Origin: Brasenia schreberi
Lineage: Eukaryota; Streptophyta; Magnoliopsida; Nymphaeales; Cabombaceae
Length of the DNA: 64,000 bases
Direction of reading: 5' to 3'
NCBI GenBank assembly: GCA_036023115.1
Contig: JAYKKT010000076.1
Location: forward strand, 2,666,001-2,730,000
Shown here: positions 57,635-64,000 of the stretch, in pieces
Layout of the letters: every line of letters begins with the position of its first letter
Numbering within the stretch: the first letter of the stretch is position 1
Translations under genes and position numbers: made by a program
The notes under the pieces: generated by a model
What the model was told of the DNA's origin: nothing
The model's database searches: none
The model's input: the letters and a program-made list of their open reading frames with translations, nothing else

Positions 57635-59035
57635 CTACAAGGCACCCTTGACCCAGATGGTCTTAGGTGGCGGCTCTGGTGGTATGGGTGGGCTGTAGCC
57701 CAGTCCATATCGTTCCCTATTGGTTTTAGGTAGGACAGGCTCAAGCCTACCTTGGTTTCGGGTTCCCAGGCCCGCGTAGGGTTTATATCCCATATTCAGA
57801 ATCATGTTCCAAGACTTTTTGTTTTTCGAAAAGTTTTGGTATAAATCATGGTCTTGGAACATGGAATCGTCCATGTTGGGGATATATACCCTTTTGGATA
57901 TCGGGAGTTTGGATTCCGGGGTGATGGAAGACTTGGGCTTCCATACAAACCTGGTTTGGGAGACTTTGCCCTCAAGGAAAGCCAAGCTTGGTTCCTTGAG
58001 GAGTTTTGGACATAGTAGGGTTATGGAAAACTTATGGTTCCATACCCTATTTTGGGAAAAATTTACTTCAAGGGGAGCCATGCAAGGTCCCTTGAAGTTT
58101 TTGACTTGGTCCCTAGGTTCAACTCGTGGTGCCCCTAGGGATTGATTTTTTTGTTTCAAAGCCATAGCCTTGGCTCCAGGGCACAGGACTAGGCTCGAAG
58201 AAGTGGGTTTTTCTATGGTAGGGTTATGAGCTCCTAAGATGTCGATGCATGCATTAGGGGTCTCCATGTCTACCATTTTCGAAACTTCTTTTTGTTTTTG
58301 AAATTCCTTTGAATGGTGCGCGATAGTTGGCGCACCTTGAAAATCCTCAAGTTTTGGCACAGTTTGTGGGTTTGTGTGTGCAAAGGGGTTATCCAATGCA
58401 TCTGATGACCCTACATGAAGAAGAGAGTCTTGAGAAGGATGGGTTTCAGGCATACCTCTTTGTGGCTTGTCTACCTTTTCAGGGTGAGAGCAAGCCGATT
58501 TCCCGGGTAACTCTGTTTTGAGCCCCCGGGGTTTAACGAGGCATTTCCTTTCAAAACCTTCCTGTTTTTCACTCTCGTTCCTTTGTAGGGTGTGGACTCC
58601 ATGTCCCACTGTATGTGTGTGCCTAGACTTAGGACTTGAAGTTTTCGAAATTCCAAAATTTTGTTTTTCAATTTTTTGGTCTTTTTCCAAATTTTCAAGA
58701 TTTTTTTGGTTTTTTGAAATAGAAAAATCTTTTTTTGTTTTTTCTATGGATTTTGAAAAGCTTGAAGTTGTAGGAGTGGACGACTTATCCCTTTGCCGGG
58801 ATTTGTCTCTAATCTCCAATCCTTCGTTGAGTTTGAGATCGGTTTTCAATTCACGATCTGTATGTGCCCTCGAAGAGCTGCTATGTGTTCGATGGGCTTT
58901 AAGCTCCTTGCTTAAAGCATCCATCTTTTGAAATATTTTTTCAATCTCATCGAGCTCTCTTTGGGCTTTATCTGATTTGAAAACCTCTTTTAGTTTACTC
59001 AACGAAGATTTTTGTAGCTTTCTATCCATTTTCAT
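57635..59035 (-). CDS. Element E single ORF: Gag-Pro-end chimera with G-patch-like tail (466 aa)
   Basis: Uninterrupted. The N-terminus (ELDEIEKIFQKMDALSKE, about residues 27-44) resembles the coiled-coil start of the autonomous Gag (KLDEIEDLRREFEAKIDAL). Residues 95-135 are Lys/Glu-rich, similar in composition to the start of pol. Residues about 387-466 match the end of Gag-Pro closely: MDDSMFQDHDLY, SWNMILNMGYKPYAGLG, RYGLGYSPPIPPEPPP, WVKGAL. The capsid core, zinc knuckle and protease are absent. It ends at a TAG a few codons after the match, where the autonomous frame has GAG. The function is unknown. A role in RNA or particle association with the helper is a guess. The start could be M1 or M3. 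Confidence 0.85.
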   Translation of the reverse strand: MKMDRKLQKSSLSKLKEVFKSDKAQRELDEIEKIFQKMDALSKELKAHRTHSSSSRAHTDRELKTDLKLNEGLEIRDKSRQRDKSSTPTTSSFSKSIEKTKKDFSISKNQKNLENLEKDQKIEKQNFGISKTSSPKSRHTHTVGHGVHTLQRNESEKQEGFERKCLVKPRGLKTELPGKSACSHPEKVDKPQRGMPETHPSQDSLLHVGSSDALDNPFAHTNPQTVPKLEDFQGAPTIAHHSKEFQKQKEVSKMVDMETPNACIDILGAHNPTIEKPTSSSLVLCPGAKAMALKQKNQSLGAPRVEPRDQVKNFKGPCMAPLEVNFSQNRVWNHKFSITLLCPKLLKEPSLAFLEGKVSQTRFVWKPKSSITPESKLPISKRVYIPNMDDSMFQDHDLYQNFSKNKKSWNMILNMGYKPYAGLGTRNQGRLEPVLPKTNRERYGLGYSPPIPPEPPPKTIWVKGAL

Positions 59036-59129
59036 GCAATTTTCCTAAGTATGCACGATTTGTGAAGAAAACACTTTTTTCCGAAAATTTGAGTATAACT
59101 TGTTTGTTTGAAGTCTGCTTAAGTCCCGG

Positions 59130-59147
59130 GTCCCACCGGGCGTGCCA
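59130..59147 (-). promoter_or_regulatory. Primer binding site, element E
   Basis: TGGCACGCCCGGTGGGAC in sense, 3 bases from the 5' LTR end (59151). It is identical to the PBS of the autonomous copies. Confidence 0.9.
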
Positions 59148-59150
59148 AAT

Positions 59151-61965
59151 TGTAGACACCGAAAATTTTCACTTGCGGGTTCTTAGGCCTGAAGTGAACC
59201 TTTTCGCAATCTACTTCGCTTTATGGGCGTGCCAGCTAGTTTACTTTAACTAGCAAAGTATGTTTTGAAAACAATCTGACTTTTGAAAGGCGATTGTAGG
59301 CAAGCGGGATTTTTACGTCGCAGACCTTCTTGCACCGATGCGCAAGGGTCAGTCTGTACGCTTAGAGACTTCGTTTTGAAACAAGTTTAACTCAAAATAT
59401 ATTTTGAATGAAGAAGTGTTTTAAAACCTTTTGAAAACCATGCATTTGGGCGATTTTGACTTTATAAGGGTTGGGCGACCCTAAGTCTTGCACGATTTGA
59501 TTCGGGTTTGTACGATTCTCAGATTTTAGATCACGTGGATTTGCACGTGCCTAAGTCTTTCTTTTTATCCCTTTATGGGCCACCTAGGTGTGTGTTATGA
59601 ACACTCCACTACATGGGGCGAATTTGAGCGGGAGTACGGGGCTTGCTTCGATGCAATATGCGTCCTACCTCGTGGTATGGCGTAGATGCAATGCAAACTC
59701 ACGCTACTCCAAAGGGAAAACCCGAAATTAAAAGACAATGCCGAAGGGAAATTGCCGAAGGGAAATGACTTGTAAAGTAAATAGCCGAAGGGAAATGACT
59801 TGTAAAGTAAATAGCGGAAGGGGAAATATGGCTATATCTTAAGAGCGGAAAGGCTCAATTGTGTAAGTGTGTGTCGTGTATATATTGAAAGACAACGCAC
59901 ACGACTTGAACCTTAAAACCCGAATCTTAAAGACGTAGCCGAAAGAAATACTTTATATAGAGTATATGTAGGGGCCCTTACTTGGGTCTTGTAAATAAGA
60001 GCGAAGGCTCAATGTGTGTGCGTGCTTGAATTGAAAGACTTACACACACGACATGAAATGAAACCCAAATATAAATTGCAGTATGCCTTGACTAAGGTCT
60101 TGGGAGTAAGAGCGAAAGCTCAATGTGTGTGAGTGTAGAATTGAAGTACTACGCACACGACATAAATGAAACCCAAATATAACTGCAATAAGGCCTTTAC
60201 TAAGGTCTTGGGAGTAAGAGCGAAGGCTCAATGTGTGTGCGTGTGGAAAATGGAAAGACAACACACACGACTTAATTAAAAACCCCCTTGACTTAAAATA
60301 TATAAATATAACTATATATTAAGGGCTTGTTAGGCCCGTGTGTGTGCAAGAAGTGTACGACTAAGAGCGGAAAGGCTCAAGTGCGTGTGTGTGGGTGTGT
60401 CAAACCACGTTATTACAATCGGGGGGAGACGAAGCTCCTTTACTACAACCCCGTATCAAAATTTAATTGAATATAAAGCAAGTTAATGTAATAGACCAAG
60501 TTTAGACACTTACAAATAGCCGGTCCATGTTCAACTTGCTTGCACGTGGGCTCACGGTTCACCTTGGGCAGCCAAGAGGGGGTTATCCTAGGTGGCTTTG
60601 AGGGAGGTTCTATGGGGCACGATTAGGGTCTTAGGGGAACTAAGGTTCGGCCAAGACGGGGGCTGTGTAAGGTCTGTCCTAGGGTCTGTCCTAGGGTACA
60701 GGTCACGACCAGGGTGCAGGTTAGGTCGGCAGGAAGGTGGACAGGGCGGCAGGGAGGCAGTCGGGTCGGCAATCGGGCGCCTGGCGCTGGGCGCTGGCGG
60801 GCGTCTGGCGCTGGGCGCTGGGCGCTGGCGGGCGTCTGGCGCTGGGCGCTGGGGCGCGGGATGGCGTCAGGGCGCGGGATGGCGTCAGGGCGCGGGATAG
60901 CGTCAGGGCGCGCGGACAGCGTCAGGGTGCGCACGGCAGGCGCGGTCCGGTTAGGTTTAGGTTGGTTCAAGTCTAGGGTTAGGTTTGGTCGAACCTAGGT
61001 TGGGTTAGGGCTAGGTTTAGTTAGGGTTAGGTTCAGTTGGGGTTAGGTAGGTTCGAACCTAGGCTAGGTTGGGGTTAGGTTTACCTCTTGGAGCCGGTCC
61101 TTCTTGGCTTGAGCCCACGTCTCCACGGTTGCAGCCACTTGGTCCAGCCCACCTTGGTTGCAGCCACTTGGTCTAGACCCACTTAGCCCACATGGCTTGA
61201 ACCCACCTCACCCAATGAGCCCACATGGCTAGGTCTATCACTCCCTCTCTCTCCTCCCAAATATTTGCATGAACCCTTTACATGGACCCCCTCACCTCTA
61301 TTTATAGAGATTTGAGGTGGGTCTTGGATTTGGGTTTGGGTTTGGGGTTTGGATCCATACCCAAATCCAAACACTATTTGGATCTGGATATTGGATCTCG
61401 GATATTTTGAGATCTGTATCCGATCCAAACCCAATATTTTTATGGATACGGATCTGGATATTTTGATCCAAATCCGATCCAATCCAAACACTATTTGGAT
61501 CCAATCCAAATCCAAACACTATTTGGATCGACCCAAACACTATTTGGATTGGGCCAAATCCAAACACTATTCATTACATGGATTTGGATCTGGATATATA
61601 TGGTCCAGATCCAAATCAAAATTTCTTCGGACAGTCCTTCTTGGCTTCTCAAGGCGAACGATCTGTGCGGGCACTGGCTTCATCAATGCTCCGTCTGGTG
61701 CTGGGTTTTCCCCAACTTTGTCGTCCGGACTCCGTCTCGCCGTTCTGGACTCCGTTGAGCTTTTCATCAAATGGGCTCTGCTTTCTTTTGTTTTTTTATC
61801 AGGGAGTGGCTTCTGAAGCTCTGGGCTTGAATCCTCTTCGGGCCTAGGGCTTCTTTTGCCTTCTGTACCTGTTTTCACATTTCAAAACAGGTCGTCGTTT
61901 TGGCTCAAATGAGCTTTTTGGTGTTTCGAGAGTTTTTGAAAAATAGAAGATTTGGGGTGTTTACA
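59151..61965 (-). repeat. 5' LTR of element E (2815 bp)
   Basis: Nearly identical to 52302-55115. Decamer 59225-59234, CTAG hairpin 59235-59254, U5 hairpin 59329-59346, TATA box 61299-61309. This copy would provide the promoter for E. Confidence 0.95.
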
Positions 61966-64000
61966 GAATCTCGCCCTTTTCAGGGGAGATTAGGATGATC
62001 CCGGCACCAGCCCCTCGTTGGTTTCGTGCCCCGTCGAAGTGCATCTTCCACACTTGGTTTTCAAAAGAATTTGCCAAAATGTGGTTTTGAAAATGGTTTT
62101 GCAATATGCCTTCATCAGGCATTTCGACAAGAGTGGGATATGCGTCCTCCAAGGGGAAGTCAGCCACGTAATCTGCTAGGGCTTGCCCCTTAACGGAGAT
62201 CTGGTGATGGTATTTTAGATCATACTCCATTAGAAGGAGTTGCCATTTGCCCAATCTACCTGTGAGAATGGGTTTTTCGAACAAGTGCTTGATTGGATCA
62301 AGCTTGGACACTATCCAGATCTCATGATCTAGGAAGTAGTGTCTGAATTTCTGGCAGGCCCAGACTAGGGCCAAGCACGTCTTCTCCATGGCTTGATAAT
62401 TTCGTTCATAAGCCAAGAGAGTTTTCGAAATATAGTAGATGGCATACTCCTTATGGGTGTCATCCTCGTATTGAGCCAACAGGGCTCCTAAAGCGTTTAC
62501 ATGCACGGAGATGTATAATAAAAGCGGTTTTCCTTGCTTTGGAGGTTTCAAAACGGGGGGATTAACCAAGTATGCCTTTAGTCTCTCGAAGGACTTTTGG
62601 CATTCGTCATCCCATAAGAATTTCGTGCCCTTCCTCAACAGTTTGTTGAAGGGTTCGCATCTAGTTGCCAGATTCGATATGAATCGGCGCACAGATTGCA
62701 ATCGACCCTGGAGGCTACGGACTTGGGTGAGATTGGAGGGTGGAGCCATGTCTATGATGGCTCGACACTTAGAGGGGTCGACTTCTATTCCCCTTTGGCT
62801 TACCATAAAGCCTAGAAGCTTTCCTGATTCTACCCCGAACACACATTTTTGAGGGTTTAGCTTTACTTTGTAAAGCCTAAGCCTTTCGAAGATTTTTTGT
62901 AAACATTCGATATGGGTGCATCGGGTTTTGGATTTTGCCAAGAGATCATCTACATACACTTCTACAAGCTCGTGAATTTGATCATGGAAGATCGTGTTCA
63001 TGGCTCGTTGGTATGTTGCGCCGGCATTTTTCAAACCAAAGGGCATGACTGTATAGCAGTACGTGCCCCATGGGGTTGTGAAGGCGGTCTTACCCTGATC
63101 TCGTGGGCTTAGTTTGATTTGATTATAGCCTGAATAGCCATCCATAAATGAAAACATTTCATGATTTGCAGTACTATCGACTATCAAATCTATGTTTGGT
63201 AAAGGATAATTATCCTTTGGAGTGGCTTTATTCAGGTTTCTGAAATCGATGCATATTCGAATTTTCCCATTGGTTTTTCGAACTACGACGATATTTGACA
63301 ACCAATCAGAATACGCAATGGGTTTTATAAATCCGGCTTTTAGCAGATCTTCTAAACCCTCTTTGACTTGCGTGTGTACATTCGGGTGTATTTTCCTAAG
63401 CTTCTGCTTTATTGGTTTTACACCTACATCTAAGGGAAGACGATGCTCGACTATGCTGGGATCTATGCCCGGCATGTCTTCATACGTCCATGCAAACACA
63501 TCTAAATAGGTTCGTAAAAATGCAATGAATGCTAACTTTTCAGTTTCATGCAAGCATGCGCCTATTTTGATGGTTTTGGGATTGGAATCATCCCCTAGGT
63601 TCACCTCTACGAAATCTCCTCCTACTGATTGGGAAGGTCTTTCAAAATCGAGAATTCTATGAAATTCTGGGAGCTCAGAAGTGGGATCTTCCTCAAGGGG
63701 ATCCACTTCTGGGCTTCGATCATTCTTGTGGACTTTAGACCCGAGGGAACTTGATGCGTGGTTTTCAAAATAACCTGGTTTTGTACTTGGATTTTTAAGT
63801 GATTTCGAAATTTTTGGTCTGGCTATGCAGACGACGTTTCTTTCGAAATTCTTTTCTTTCGCCAAAGTTAAACCAGGAGCAGCTATGTACAAAATCTTTT
63901 TGGTATTTTCCAAATTTTCGATTTTTTTGGGTTTTTGTAAAACAAGAACTTTGGGAACTATACAAAGCACACTTTTTTCGAGTTTTTGCTTTTCCATTGT
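61966..64000 (-). pseudogene. pol: Pol of element D, 5' half: leader, RT, gypsy RNase H, start of second RNase H
   Basis: The frame is open from M at 63997, possibly further upstream outside the window, to the E insertion. RT has FMDGYSG and YVDD at about residues 284-290 and 348-351 from that M. The Arg codon that is TGA in B is intact here. The gypsy RNase H keeps its Glu (QAMEKT) but has LLLYISVHVN in place of the usual first Asp. The second RNase H starts with MHFDGARNQRG, then E cuts the gene shortly after EKGEI. GAATC at 61966-61970 is the right target duplication of E. Apart from E this pol looks undamaged. Confidence 0.93.

Larger units (their letters stand above)
52302..61965 (-). 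mobile_element. Element E: young non-autonomous LTR retrotransposon (9664 bp)
   Basis: Complete, with TG...CA LTRs and perfect TSD GAATC. The internal region (55116-59150, 4035 bp) has PBS, PPT, one 466-codon ORF and only eroded scraps of pol. The LTRs (2814 and 2815 bp) differ by about four sites by eye: one G in a run (53572/60421 area), 53939 versus 60789, 54801 versus 61651, 54836 versus 61686. So E moved very recently despite having no pol, and enzymes must have come from another copy. Its LTR is clearly diverged from those of B, D and F/C. Confidence 0.95.
46158..64000 (-). mobile_element. Element D: Tat-like retrotransposon, 5' part outside window, host of E
   Basis: Inserted in the 5' LTR of F/C (candidate target duplication CCAAG at 46153-46157). 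Contains 3' LTR, PPT, 3' UTR and pol, interrupted by E at 52302-61965. The pol shows no stop or frameshift other than E in the visible part. It continues beyond 64000. Confidence 0.9.

Overview
The window is plant nuclear repeat DNA and I see no host gene in it. All 64 kb is one nest of Ty3/gypsy LTR retrotransposons with long LTRs (about 2.8-3.5 kb). Their polyproteins carry a gag domain, a CHHC knuckle, a DGG-type protease, RT, two successive RNase H domains and a DD35E integrase with a GPY motif. The dual RNase H and the size (14.6 kb for the complete copy) point to the plant Tat/Ogre-like lineage. The species cannot be named from the sequence; a seed plant with a large, retrotransposon-rich genome is likely.

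Layout. 1-9620: element 1 (+), decayed gag-pro and pol, 3' UTR and 3' LTR; its 5' end is outside the window. It sits inside the 5' LTR of element 2 (+), whose remaining LTR (9621-10960), PBS and gag-pro (11106-12477, 15945-17284) follow. Element 2 is cut by a solo LTR (12478-15939, TSD AAAAG) and then by element F/C (-), which starts at 17285. F/C is cut in its integrase by element B (-), a complete 14.6 kb copy (22582-37176). B shares its 5' LTR with a truncated sister copy B' (37177-37753). F/C resumes at about 37754, contains a 1.27 kb tandem duplication, and reaches its PBS and 5' LTR at 45073-46157. There it is cut by element D (-), which runs past the right edge. D is cut in its second RNase H by element E (52302-61965, TSD GAATC).

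Relative order of insertion, oldest to youngest: element 2; then F/C, element 1 and the solo LTR; then B and D; then E. E is the youngest: its two 2.8 kb LTRs differ at about four sites by eye. E encodes no usable pol. Its only long ORF (466 aa) keeps the two ends of the autonomous Gag-Pro polyprotein, including a G-patch-like tail.

How the parts work together. Autonomous copies (B, D) supply Gag, protease, RT/RNase H and integrase. E probably moves with proteins supplied in trans, because it keeps the same PBS, PPT and a set of conserved inverted repeats. The strongest candidates for something undescribed are these shared cis structures: a PPT-abutting hairpin, a U5 hairpin with a compensatory pair, a second hairpin followed by a PBS-like decamer, two 3' UTR hairpins, and a roughly 111-bp tandem repeat with small stem-loops. 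All comparisons were made by eye; no database search or folding was run.
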